A stretch of DNA of 8,554 bases from Candidatus Dormiibacterota bacterium (GCA_019236085.1 JAFAJR010000362.1:1-8554); one strand, 5' to 3'; numbered from the stretch's first letter, positions 1 through 6,970 are shown. Notes: generated from the sequence alone by a model not told the origin. Program-made: numbers and translations.

Positions 1-632
1 CCGCGCGCTGCTGGTCCGCGGCAACGGCCGCGCGTTCTGCAGCGGACGCGACCTGGCCGGCGCCGATCCGCTGCACGAGGACGGCGAGCAGATACTGCGC
101 GATGTCTTCAACCCGGTGATGCAGCGTGTCCGCGACCTTCCCATTCCCACCATCGCAGCGGTGCAGGGCGCCTGCCTCGGCACGGGGCTGGGTCTGGCGC
201 TGGCATGCGACCTCGTGTACGTCGCTGATGACGCGCGCATCGGATCGCCGTTCGCGCGAATCGGCGCGGTGCTGGACAGCGGCGCGCATGCGGCCTTCGT
301 CACCCGCATCGGTCCGCACCGCGCACTGGAGCTGATCTACACGGGAAGGCTGCTCTCGGGCCGCGAAGCAGCGGACTGGGGGCTGGCCAACCGCAGCGTC
401 GCCGGCGCCGACCTGCTGCGCCGCACGCGCGAGCTGGCATCGCGAATTGCGAAAGGACCCACCGCCGCCTTCCGCGAATCGAAGCAGATCGTGCGGCGCA
501 TCCTCGATGAGAATCCGATGTTCAGCGACGTGCTCGCCGCCGAGGCGGCGGCCCAGGGACGGGTCTCGAAAACCCACGATTACCAGGACGGCATCACCGC
601 GTTCCAGGAGAAGCGCGCGCCGGCCTTCACCG

Positions 633-640
<8 letters not shown>
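1..640 (+). CDS. paaG: PaaG-like enoyl-CoA hydratase/isomerase (5' partial)
   Basis: Crotonase-fold acyl-CoA enzyme whose 5' end lies off the window. The reading frame is open from base 2, so the GTG/ATG at 116-121 are internal codons, not the start. Seen: the first oxyanion-hole motif GRAFCSGRDL (about bases 29-58), the second around GACLGTGLGLALACDL, and an Asp codon at 275-277 in AVLDSG. That Asp sits where E. coli PaaG has its catalytic Asp (IPDCGG); the first Glu of classical hydratases is missing. The C-terminus (HDYQDGITAFQEKRAPAFTG) and the segment FNPVMQRVRDLPIPTI also resemble PaaG. Known for the family: PaaG isomerises 1,2-epoxyphenylacetyl-CoA to the oxepin-CoA. Its place beside a paa cluster fits. 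It overlaps the next crotonase by 8 bp. A general short-chain enoyl-CoA hydratase/isomerase is the alternative; the crotonase fold is certain, the PaaG role likely. Confidence 0.85.
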
Positions 641-1439
<799 letters not shown>

Positions 1440-1521
1440 GCGCGAATTTCGGGCTTCGCCACCAGGCTGTTACCAGGCTCGCGGCAGCGTCGTTGCCGCG
1501 ACGTTTCAGCCTACAAGGCCA
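1440..1521 (+). other. Intergenic gap between crotonase and CHAP hydrolase
   Basis: 82 bp without a gene. It holds a tandem pair of ACCAGGCT octamers at 1461-1468 and 1472-1479 (11-bp period, so on the same helix face) and an inverted repeat at 1481-1499. I see no convincing -35/-10 pair. The 11-bp spacing would suit an activator or operator, but this is only inference. Confidence 0.4.
1481..1499 (+). terminator. Hairpin, possible weak terminator
   Basis: GCGGCA (1481-1486) pairs with TGCCGC (1494-1499), and a G-U and a C-G pair can extend the stem to leave a 3-nt loop. It starts about 40 bp after the crotonase stop. Only a short TTT (1503-1505) follows, so it is not a typical intrinsic terminator, though actinobacterial terminators often lack a U tract. 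It could equally sit in the leader of the hydrolase mRNA. Confidence 0.3.
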
Positions 1522-2628
1522 ATGCCCAGGCGGTTGCTCCTCATCTGCTCCTTTGCCGCGTCCCTCGCACTCCTGCTTGTGTCGCCGCCGTCGTCGCGCG
1601 CCTCCGCGGACCAGTACAGCAAGCGGATCGCCGCCCTCCAATCCCAGGCACTGTCGCTCGAGACCCAGCTGACCTCGCTCAACCAGCAGGGCTCGTACGC
1701 CGTGTCGCAGGCAGCGGCACTGCAGCAGCAGCTCGACGCTACGACGACTGCACTCGCCACAGCGCAGATCCAGCTCGACGCTGCGAACCAGCGACTGGCA
1801 ACTGTCACTACGCAGCTCACCACTACGCAGACGACACTCGAGCAGGACCGCGCCGAGCTCGCCTCGCTGGTCGACGGCATGTACCGCATGCAGGGCCAGG
1901 GCACGGTCGTGACGGCGCTCATCGACAGCAAGAGCTTCATCGACGCCGTCGACGTTGTGACCACCCTGGGCCAGGTGAGCGGACACATGCGCACGCTTGT
2001 GAGCTCCGTGCACGCCAAGGAGCAGCAGCTGGTGAGCCTGCGCGCCGCACGCCTCGCGGACTTCACCACCGCCACGCAGCTTGTCGGCTCGCTGCAGACG
2101 CTCAGCAGCCAGCAGCAGTACGAGCGCACCGCGTACCAAGCGTTGGACAGCTCGCTGAACGGCCAGGCGACCACGCTGCTCGCTCAGCTGCAGACGGTGC
2201 AGACGCAGCTCGACAACCTGCTCATCCTTGACGCTGCGCAGCAGTCGGGCGGTTCCGGTGGCAACCCCACGGTGCAGGGCACAGCCTTGCCACCGTTCGC
2301 CTTCGGTCCGCGTGTCGATTACTTCCCCTGGGGGCAGTGCACCTGGTACGTGGCGTCGCTGCGCACGGTGACCTGGGATGGGGACGCCGGCGCCTGGGCG
2401 GCGAACGCGGCCGCGCAGGGCATGCAGGAGGGGCTCGCGCCGCGCGCCGGAGCCATAGTGGTGTTCGGCCCGGGCAACGGATACAGCGACATCGGCCACG
2501 TGGCCTACGTGGTGTCGGTGCAGAGCCCGACGGCGTTCACGCTCGACGAGGCCAACTACGTCGGCCTCGGCATCGTTGATCAGCGCGCGGTGACCAACCT
2601 CAAGGACGTCGAGGCCTTCATCTACTGA
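1522..2628 (+). CDS. Secreted coiled-coil CHAP-domain peptidoglycan hydrolase
   Basis: 368-aa exported cell-wall hydrolase. Residues 1-29 form a signal peptide: MPRR, a hydrophobic core, then cleavage probably after RASA, before Asp30. Residues about 30-235 are rich in Gln, Leu, Thr and Ala in a heptad-like pattern and form a long coiled coil, as in PcsB and FtsX-controlled hydrolases. A Gly/Ser linker follows (about 240-253), then a CHAP domain (about 263-368). CHAP hallmarks are visible: Cys273 in WGQCTWY, His326 in IGHVAY, Glu343 and Asn345 in DEANY. Known for CHAP: amidase or endopeptidase cleavage of peptidoglycan; the coiled coil usually restrains or docks the enzyme. The ATG at 1522 is preferred because it starts a clean signal peptide and has AAGG 4 nt upstream; the frame is open from 1249, but that part overlaps the crotonase. 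No functional link to PAA catabolism is evident, and no FtsE/FtsX partner is in the window. The stop is 3 bp from the convergent paaE stop. Confidence 0.9.
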   Translation: MPRRLLLICSFAASLALLLVSPPSSRASADQYSKRIAALQSQALSLETQLTSLNQQGSYAVSQAAALQQQLDATTTALATAQIQLDAANQRLATVTTQLTTTQTTLEQDRAELASLVDGMYRMQGQGTVVTALIDSKSFIDAVDVVTTLGQVSGHMRTLVSSVHAKEQQLVSLRAARLADFTTATQLVGSLQTLSSQQQYERTAYQALDSSLNGQATTLLAQLQTVQTQLDNLLILDAAQQSGGSGGNPTVQGTALPPFAFGPRVDYFPWGQCTWYVASLRTVTWDGDAGAWAANAAAQGMQEGLAPRAGAIVVFGPGNGYSDIGHVAYVVSVQSPTAFTLDEANYVGLGIVDQRAVTNLKDVEAFIY

Positions 2629-2631
2629 GCC

Positions 2632-3744
2632 TCACTGGTCGAACTCGACAGTCACCTGCTCGGTGACGGGGTGCGACTGGCAGGCCAGCACGAACCCCGC
2701 GGCGACCTCGTGCGGTTCGAGCGCGTAACACTGCTCCATCTCCACCTGGCCCTCGACGAGCTTGGCTCTGCAGGTGCCGCACACCCCGCCGCGGCACGCA
2801 TAGGGCGCGTCAGACCGCACGCGCAGCGCGCCGTCGAGGATGCGCTCGCTGCGCTGCAACGGGAACGTGGAGCGGCGGCCGTCCAGGACGATTGTGATCT
2901 GCGACGTGGCGCCGCCTGCAGACGCCGCCGGCGTGTCGTGCTGCACGCGGCGTGCCTGCTCGATGCTCTCGGTGTGGAAGAGCTCTGAGTGGACGCGGTC
3001 CGGGTCCACATCGCGCGCAAGCAGCTCGGCGCGCGCATCCTCGATCAGGCCACGAGGCCCGCAGAGAAACCATTCGTCGACAAGAGCTGGGGGCACCAGC
3101 GTGTCGAGGAAGCGTGCGAAGCGCTCCCGGTCGATGCGGCCGTGGAACAGCGGGACCTCCTGCTCCTCGCGTGACAGCACGTGGTAGAGCGCGAAGCGCT
3201 CGCGGTGCGCGTTCTTCAGGTCCTCCAGCTCCTCCAGGAACATGATGTCGGCGACTGTGCGATTGCCGTAGATGAGCGTCACCGTGCTGCTCGGTTCAGC
3301 CTCCAGCACCGTCGCCAGGTTGGAGAAGATGGGAGCGATGCCGCTGCCCGCGGCGACCATCACATAGGAGCGCGGCGTCGAAGGGTCGATGGGCACGTTG
3401 AAGTGTCCCGTCGGCGTCACTACCTCGATGACGTCGCCGGGACGGAGTGTGTCGCGAGCGAAGGTGGAGAACACGCCGCCGGGCAGGAACTTCACGGCAA
3501 TGCGCAGGCGCCCGGAGCCCGCGGGGCTGCACAGCGAGTAGCTGCGACGCACATCGTCACCGGCTTGCAGCGAACGCAGCGAGACGTGCTGGCCTTGGAC
3601 GAAGCGGAACGTGTCCGCCAGGTCAGCGGGCACCTCGAACTCGACAGCCACCGCATCGTTGCTGAGGGGCTCGACGCTGGCCACGCGAAGCGGATGGATG
3701 GTGGCGCGGCGCCGCACCTCGGCCACGGCCGGCGCGCTGCTCAT
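2632..3744 (-). CDS. paaE: Phenylacetyl-CoA 1,2-epoxidase reductase subunit PaaE
   Basis: 370 aa (E. coli PaaE is about 356). It passes electrons from NAD(P)H through FAD and a 2Fe-2S cluster to the di-iron subunit PaaA. Domains in order: FAD-binding barrel (about 14-115) with the flavin motif RSYS at 67-70; NAD(P)-binding domain (about 122-250) with the nucleotide loop MVAAGSGIAPIFSN (129-142) and FLCGP (226-230); C-terminal plant-type ferredoxin domain (about 282-370) with Cys317, Cys322, Cys325 and Cys355, spaced C-x4-C-x2-C-x29-C. The ATG at 3744 is chosen because homology begins soon after; the open frame to 3960 lies over paaD and is not PaaE-like. It begins 7 bp after the paaD stop, the only non-overlapping junction in the paaABCDE operon, with only a weak ribosome binding site. 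It converges on the CHAP hydrolase gene, leaving 3 bp and no room for a terminator. Confidence 0.96.
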   Translation of the reverse strand: MSSAPAVAEVRRRATIHPLRVASVEPLSNDAVAVEFEVPADLADTFRFVQGQHVSLRSLQAGDDVRRSYSLCSPAGSGRLRIAVKFLPGGVFSTFARDTLRPGDVIEVVTPTGHFNVPIDPSTPRSYVMVAAGSGIAPIFSNLATVLEAEPSSTVTLIYGNRTVADIMFLEELEDLKNAHRERFALYHVLSREEQEVPLFHGRIDRERFARFLDTLVPPALVDEWFLCGPRGLIEDARAELLARDVDPDRVHSELFHTESIEQARRVQHDTPAASAGGATSQITIVLDGRRSTFPLQRSERILDGALRVRSDAPYACRGGVCGTCRAKLVEGQVEMEQCYALEPHEVAAGFVLACQSHPVTEQVTVEFDQ

Positions 3745-3751
3745 GTGCCGC

Positions 3752-4225
3752 TCAGTGCTCTTTGAGGTGCTGGAACGGCTCGCTGCAGGCGTCGCAGCGG
3801 CGCAGCGCCTGGCACGGCGTGGAGGCGAAGTGCGCCACCTCGGTGGTGTGCTGGTCGCCGCACACAGGACACGCCACCGGCAGCTCCAACAGACCTCCAG
3901 TCGCGTCACGACGACGCGGCGGGGCAACGCCGTGCTCCTGCAACCGCCGCCGCGCATCAACGGACAGCCAGTCGGTGGTCCACGGCGGCGAAAGGACTGT
4001 GCGAACGTCGGGGTCGAAGCCGTGGTCGCGGATGCAGCGCTCGATGTCGCCGCGGATGACGTCGAGCGCTGGACACCCCGAATACGTGGGCGTCACGCCC
4101 ACCTCCACACGCTGCCCGACGGCGCGGACGTCGCGCAAGATGCCGAGGTCCTCGATGGTCAGCACCGGGATCTCGGGGTCTGGGATGGCAGCCAGGGCGC
4201 GGCGCAACGCCACCGCTCCGCTCAC
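3752..4225 (-). CDS. paaD: Phenylacetate degradation protein PaaD (Fe-S assembly/insertion, SufT-like)
   Basis: 157 aa, near the usual 160-165. The N-terminal half is a DUF59/SufT-type domain (IPDPEIPVLTIEDLGILRDV, residues 14-33; TPTYSGCPALDVI with Cys51). The C-terminal tail holds a likely metal site: Cys119 and Cys122 (CPVCG), Cys138 (STPCQALRRC), then Cys144 and Cys147, followed by EPFQHLKEH, a PaaD signature. Known for the family: PaaD is required for PAA degradation in vivo and is thought to help mature the PaaE 2Fe-2S or PaaA iron centre; it is not part of the purified epoxidase. Start: two tandem GTG codons lie at 4228 and 4225. GTG 4225 is preferred because it makes a GTGA overlap with the paaC stop and has GGAG (CTCC at 4233-4236 on the plus strand) 7 nt upstream. 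The open frame further upstream lies over paaC. Confidence 0.95.
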   Translation of the reverse strand: MSGAVALRRALAAIPDPEIPVLTIEDLGILRDVRAVGQRVEVGVTPTYSGCPALDVIRGDIERCIRDHGFDPDVRTVLSPPWTTDWLSVDARRRLQEHGVAPPRRRDATGGLLELPVACPVCGDQHTTEVAHFASTPCQALRRCDACSEPFQHLKEH

Positions 4226-4971
4226 CACGTCGCTCCGGGATGGCAGCGGTGCAGATGCTGCATCTCGGCAAGCATGTAGCCGAACGACTCGGTGTGAATG
4301 CCGCGACGTCCGCCACTGGGAGCCCACGCCGGCTCGGGACGTTGCAACGTCGCCTCGGTGAGCACTGCATCGATGTCAGCTTCCCATGCAGCGCGCAGCA
4401 GCCGCGGCTCAACGCCGCCGTTCGCAACCACGTCGTCGTCCTCGAACAGCTCCGCGGTGTACGGCCACAGCCGTTCGAGTGCCGCCTGCATGCGCTCGTG
4501 GCTCTCCACAGTGCCGTCACCCAGGCGCAGCGTCCACCTGGTTGCATGGTCGACGTGGTAGCGCACTTCAGTGAGCGCCTTGGCTGCAATGGCCGCCAGT
4601 GTCTCGTCGCGTGACGCTTCGAGGGCACTCCACAGATGCTGCTGAAACGTCGAATACAGCAGCTGCCGTGCAACCGTCTGGGCGAAGTCGCCGTTCTCCT
4701 GCTCCACCAGCTGGCAGTTGAGGAATTGACGCTCGTCGCGGCCGTACGCGTACTCGTCTTCGCTCCGTCCGCTGCCGTCCAGGCCGGCGGCCAGCGCGTA
4801 CAGCGAACGGCCCTGCCCCAGCAGGTCGAGCGCGATGTTGGTCAGCGCCACGTCCTCCTCCAGCGTCGGCGCCCGCGAGGACCACTGCGCCAGGCGGTGC
4901 GAGAGCACCAGGCAGTCGTCGGCGAGGCGGAGGGTGAACACGGCGATGCCGTCGTGCGCGGCGACGCTCAC
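4222..4971 (-). CDS. paaC: Phenylacetyl-CoA 1,2-epoxidase structural subunit PaaC
   Basis: 249 aa, the usual PaaC length. PaaC is the ferritin-like partner that forms a heterodimer with PaaA; it keeps the fold but is regarded as structural, not catalytic. Seen: LGQGRSLYALAAG (51-63), the helix FLNCQLVEQENGDFAQTVARQ (83-103), the segment EVRYHVDHATRWTLRLGDGT (135-154), ERLWPYTAELF (166-176), and the closing GYMLAEMQHLHRCHPGATW. All match the PaaC family. The GTG start at 4971 overlaps the paaB stop as GTGA and has an unusually strong ribosome binding site 7 nt upstream. Its own stop overlaps the paaD start in the same way, so paaB, paaC and paaD are probably translated in series. Confidence 0.97.
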   Translation of the reverse strand: MSVAAHDGIAVFTLRLADDCLVLSHRLAQWSSRAPTLEEDVALTNIALDLLGQGRSLYALAAGLDGSGRSEDEYAYGRDERQFLNCQLVEQENGDFAQTVARQLLYSTFQQHLWSALEASRDETLAAIAAKALTEVRYHVDHATRWTLRLGDGTVESHERMQAALERLWPYTAELFEDDDVVANGGVEPRLLRAAWEADIDAVLTEATLQRPEPAWAPSGGRRGIHTESFGYMLAEMQHLHRCHPGATW

Positions 4972-5255
4972 AGCTGCTTCACCTCCTTGGGGATGTCATA
5001 GAAGGTCGGGTGGCGGTACACCTTGTCGGCAGCCGGTTCGAAGAACGGATCGCGTTCCTCCGGCGAGGATGCGGTGATCGCGGCCGACGGCACCACCCAG
5101 ATGCTTACGCCCTCCATGCGCCGCGTGAACACATCACGTGCGTTGCGCAACGCCATCTCTGCGTCCGGGGCGTGCAGGCTGCCGACGTGGTTGTGCGACA
5201 GGCCACGCTTGCTGCGCACGAACACCTCCCACAGCGGTTCGCGTGCCTCGGTCAT
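4968..5255 (-). CDS. paaB: Phenylacetyl-CoA 1,2-epoxidase subunit PaaB
   Basis: 95 aa, the same length as E. coli PaaB. It is a small bridging subunit that joins PaaA-PaaC heterodimers in the epoxidase complex. Seen: WEVFVRSKRGLSHNHVGSLHAPDAEMA in the N-terminal half, NARDVFTRR, SIWVVPSAAI, and the C-terminal KVYRHPTFYDIPKEVKQL, all characteristic of PaaB. The ATG at 5255 overlaps the paaA stop as ATGA; the open frame up to 5366 overlies paaA and is not PaaB-like. The last codons (Lys-Glu-Val-Lys) also encode the paaC ribosome binding site on the mRNA. Confidence 0.97.
   Translation of the reverse strand: MTEAREPLWEVFVRSKRGLSHNHVGSLHAPDAEMALRNARDVFTRRMEGVSIWVVPSAAITASSPEERDPFFEPAADKVYRHPTFYDIPKEVKQL
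4979..4988 (-). promoter_or_regulatory. Full-length Shine-Dalgarno sequence for paaC
   Basis: On the minus strand this reads AAGGAGGTGA, a 10-nt complement to the usual 3' end of 16S rRNA, 7 nt before the GTG start of paaC. It lies inside the paaB coding region. It is by far the strongest ribosome binding site in the operon; the paaB and paaE starts have only weak ones. Confidence 0.85.
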
Positions 5256-6205
5256 GCCGCCGCGTCGACTGCCGCGTGCTTCGCTGCGTAGGCGGCCGCA
5301 GCCTCGCGAACCCAGGCGCCCTCGTCGTGCGCCGCGATGTGGTGCTCCATGCGCTGGCGGTTGCACGGCCCCTCACCGCTCACCACCCTGCGCAACTCGT
5401 CCCAGTCGCATTCGCCGAAGTCGTAGTGCCGTCGATCCTCGTTCCAGCGCAGCACAGGGTCCGGCAGCGTGACCCCCAGCACCTCTGCCTGGGGAACCGT
5501 CATGTCGACAAACCGCTGACGCAGCTCGTCGTTGGAGAAACGCTTGATGCGCCAGGCCATTGACTGCGCGGTGTGCGTCGACTCTGTGTCGGGAGGTCCG
5601 AACATCATCAGCGACGGCCACCACCAGCGGTTCACAGCGTCCTGAGCCATCGCCCGCTGCGCGTCGGTGCCGTGGGTCAGCGCGTACAGCAGCTCGTATC
5701 CCTGCCGCTGGTGAAATGACTCCTCCTTGCAGACACGGACCATCGCGCGGGCGTATGGGCCGTAGGAGCAGCGGCACAGCGGGATCTGGTTGGTGATCGC
5801 CGCGCCGTCCACCAGCCAGCCGATGGCGCCCACGTCGGCCCAGGTCAACGTCGGGTAGTTGAAGATGCTCGAGTACTTCTGCCGACCGCTGTGCAGGAGG
5901 TCGATGAGCTCACCGCGGTCCACGCCGAGCGTCTCCGCGGCGCAGTAGAGATACAGGCCGTGGCCCGCCTCGTCCTGCACCTTTGCCATGAGGATCGCCT
6001 TGCGGCGTAGCGACGGCGCTCGCGTGATCCAGTTCCCCTCAGGCTGCATGCCGATGATCTCGGAATGCGCGTGCTGCGCGATCTGGCGCACCAGGGTCTT
6101 GCGGTAGTCGTCCGGCATCCAGTCGCGCGGCTCGATGCGCTGGTCGTCGGCGACCAGCCGGTCGAACTCCTGCTGGAGCCCCTCAGTGCTCAGGGAAGCT
6201 GCCAC
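5252..6205 (-). CDS. paaA: Phenylacetyl-CoA 1,2-epoxidase catalytic subunit PaaA
   Basis: 317 aa, close to the family length of about 310-330. Ferritin-like di-iron monooxygenase subunit that inserts oxygen into the ring of phenylacetyl-CoA. Seen: IEPRDWMPDDYRKTL (24-38), HAHSEIIGMQPEGNW (45-59) with probable iron ligand Glu49, the first ExxH motif Glu79-His82 in QDEAGHG, and the second ExxH motif Glu162-His165 in KEESFHQRQGYELL. RWWWPSLMMFGPPD (193-206) and CNRQRMEHHIAAHDEGAWV (281-299) are also typical. All expected metal ligands appear present. Start GTG 6205: no other ATG or GTG comes before Met30, which lies within conserved sequence, and the first residues fit the usual PaaA N-terminus. 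No strong ribosome binding site is seen. First gene of the operon, with a good candidate promoter directly upstream. Confidence 0.97.
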   Translation of the reverse strand: MAASLSTEGLQQEFDRLVADDQRIEPRDWMPDDYRKTLVRQIAQHAHSEIIGMQPEGNWITRAPSLRRKAILMAKVQDEAGHGLYLYCAAETLGVDRGELIDLLHSGRQKYSSIFNYPTLTWADVGAIGWLVDGAAITNQIPLCRCSYGPYARAMVRVCKEESFHQRQGYELLYALTHGTDAQRAMAQDAVNRWWWPSLMMFGPPDTESTHTAQSMAWRIKRFSNDELRQRFVDMTVPQAEVLGVTLPDPVLRWNEDRRHYDFGECDWDELRRVVSGEGPCNRQRMEHHIAAHDEGAWVREAAAAYAAKHAAVDAAA

Positions 6206-6218
6206 TCGAGAAACCCAC

Positions 6219-6228
6219 CCAACGTTGG
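6219..6228. promoter_or_regulatory. Candidate operator palindrome for paaABCDE
   Basis: Perfect 10-bp palindrome CCAACGTTGG, just downstream of the predicted paaA transcription start and 13 bp before the GTG. A bound repressor here would block initiation or early elongation. As I recall, the Thermus PaaR (TetR family) operator is CNAACGNNCGTTNG, whose half-site CNAACG is present here, but in an overlapping form without the central spacer. Identity of the regulator (PaaR, another repressor, or VapBC) is inference. Confidence 0.45.
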
Positions 6229-6238
6229 ATAAAACCAG

Positions 6239-6267
6239 AGTCTATCGTCCGGCGTGCGGGCGGTCAA
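6239..6267 (-). promoter_or_regulatory. Promoter of paaABCDE
   Basis: On the minus strand, -35 TTGACC (6267-6262, 5 of 6 to the consensus) and -10 TAGACT (6244-6239, TAnnnT type) are separated by exactly 17 bp. Transcription should start near 6231-6233, giving a leader of about 27 nt before the paaA GTG. This is the clearest sigma-70-type promoter I see in the window. Confidence 0.7.
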
Positions 6268-6300
6268 TGGTGGCAAGGTAGAAGGGTATGCCGGTCGAGG

Positions 6301-6306
6301 TAGACT
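6301..6306 (+). promoter_or_regulatory. Possible -10 box of vapBC
   Basis: TAGACT, the same hexamer as the paaA -10 box but on the plus strand, ends 8 nt before the GTG at 6315. If used, the vapB mRNA would begin at or within a few bases of that codon, close to a leaderless transcript. No good -35 is visible at 16-18 bp upstream. Offered as support for the GTG start only. Confidence 0.3.
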
Positions 6307-6314
6307 TCCACCGC

Positions 6315-6578
6315 GTGAGCCTGAACATCAAAAACCCTGAGACGGTGCGCCTGGCACATGCACTCGCCGAGGCGACGGGGGAGACAGTGACCGGCGCCAT
6401 CACCGTGGCGGTGAGAGAACGGCTCGAACGGCTCGAACGCCCGGATGAGAAGGAGATTGCCCGGCGTGTCGAGTTGCTCGAGAGGATCTCGCGGGAGAGC
6501 CGCGACCTGTGGCGCGAACCTTTCAAAAGCACGGACCACGGGGAATTGCTCTACGACGAGCGTGGCCTGCCCAAATGA
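6315..6578 (+). CDS. vapB: VapB-type antitoxin (Rv0623/PSK transcription-factor family)
   Basis: 87 aa from GTG 6315. Antitoxin of a type II toxin-antitoxin pair: the N-terminal part binds DNA for autoregulation and the C-terminal tail neutralises VapC. Seen: the family-typical opening SLNIKNPETVRLAHALAEATGE, then GAITVAVRERLERL, and the conserved C-terminal tail LLYDERGLPK, as in M. tuberculosis Rv0623 (YDERGLPA). GTG 6315 is preferred because family members begin M-(A/S)-L-x-I-K-x-P-E. An in-frame ATG at 6288 would add nine residues and has AAGG 9 nt upstream, so it remains possible. The stop overlaps the vapC ATG as ATGA. It runs opposite to the paa genes on both sides, divergent from paaA. 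A tandem 9-bp repeat at 6420-6437 encodes RLERLE. Confidence 0.88.
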   Translation: MSLNIKNPETVRLAHALAEATGETVTGAITVAVRERLERLERPDEKEIARRVELLERISRESRDLWREPFKSTDHGELLYDERGLPK

Positions 6579-6970
6579 TCGTCGACACCTCGGCCATCGT
6601 CGAGGTGCTCCTTGACACTGACCGGGCTTCCCGTTTTCGCCACACACTGGCGCGCAGTGAATCCGTCAGGATTTCGGCCGGCACCCTTCTGGAGACAGCC
6701 ATAGTTGTTGATGCCAACCGCAACCCAGTACTCAGCGGCCGGCTCGACGACATGGTCTCGCGCACGCCGCTGCACGTCGAACCGGTCACCGAACGCCACA
6801 TCGAAGTCGCCCGACGCGCGTACCAGGTCTTCGGAAAGGGCAGCGGCCATCCCGCTCGCTTGAATTTCGGGGACTGCTTCGCATACGCGCTTGCGAGAAC
6901 CACGGGCGAGCCGTTGCTGTTCGCCGGCGATGACTTCTCCAAGACCGATGTGACGCCCGCGCTGCCCTAG
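6575..6970 (+). CDS. vapC: VapC-type PIN-domain ribonuclease toxin
   Basis: 131 aa, standard VapC length. PIN-domain Mg-dependent RNase that typically cleaves tRNA or rRNA and is held inactive by VapB. The acidic site is complete: Asp4 in IVDTSAI, Glu40 in GTLLETAIV, Asp100 in LNFGDCFAYALA, and Asp119/Asp120 in LLFAGDDF. The segment FGKGSGHPARLNFGDCFAYA (86-105) is the signature of the Rv0624-like VapC group, which matches the VapB type. The ATG at 6575 overlaps the vapB stop as ATGA, so the pair is translationally coupled; the open frame back to 6509 is over vapB. Its TAG stop shares the palindrome CTAG (6967-6970) with the paaK stop. The gene appears intact and potentially active. Confidence 0.93.
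   Translation: MIVDTSAIVEVLLDTDRASRFRHTLARSESVRISAGTLLETAIVVDANRNPVLSGRLDDMVSRTPLHVEPVTERHIEVARRAYQVFGKGSGHPARLNFGDCFAYALARTTGEPLLFAGDDFSKTDVTPALP

Noticed and set aside
447..632. N-terminal extension of the second crotonase back to 447
   Set aside because: The extension reads Arg- and Ser-rich out-of-frame sequence over the first crotonase; crotonase homology starts after the GTG at 633.
1440..1521. c-di-AMP (ydaO) riboswitch before a cell-wall hydrolase gene
   Set aside because: Such riboswitches are much longer than this 82-bp gap, and no matching structure is seen.
3181..3765. Plus-strand open frame opposite paaE, and another at 3611-4279 opposite paaD/paaE
   Set aside because: They lie antisense to clear PaaE and PaaD proteins and show no motif or proper start signal.
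6206..6314. Insertion-sequence ends or target-site duplication around vapBC
   Set aside because: I found no matching terminal inverted repeats or direct repeats at the borders of vapBC, and no transposase or integrase gene lies nearby.
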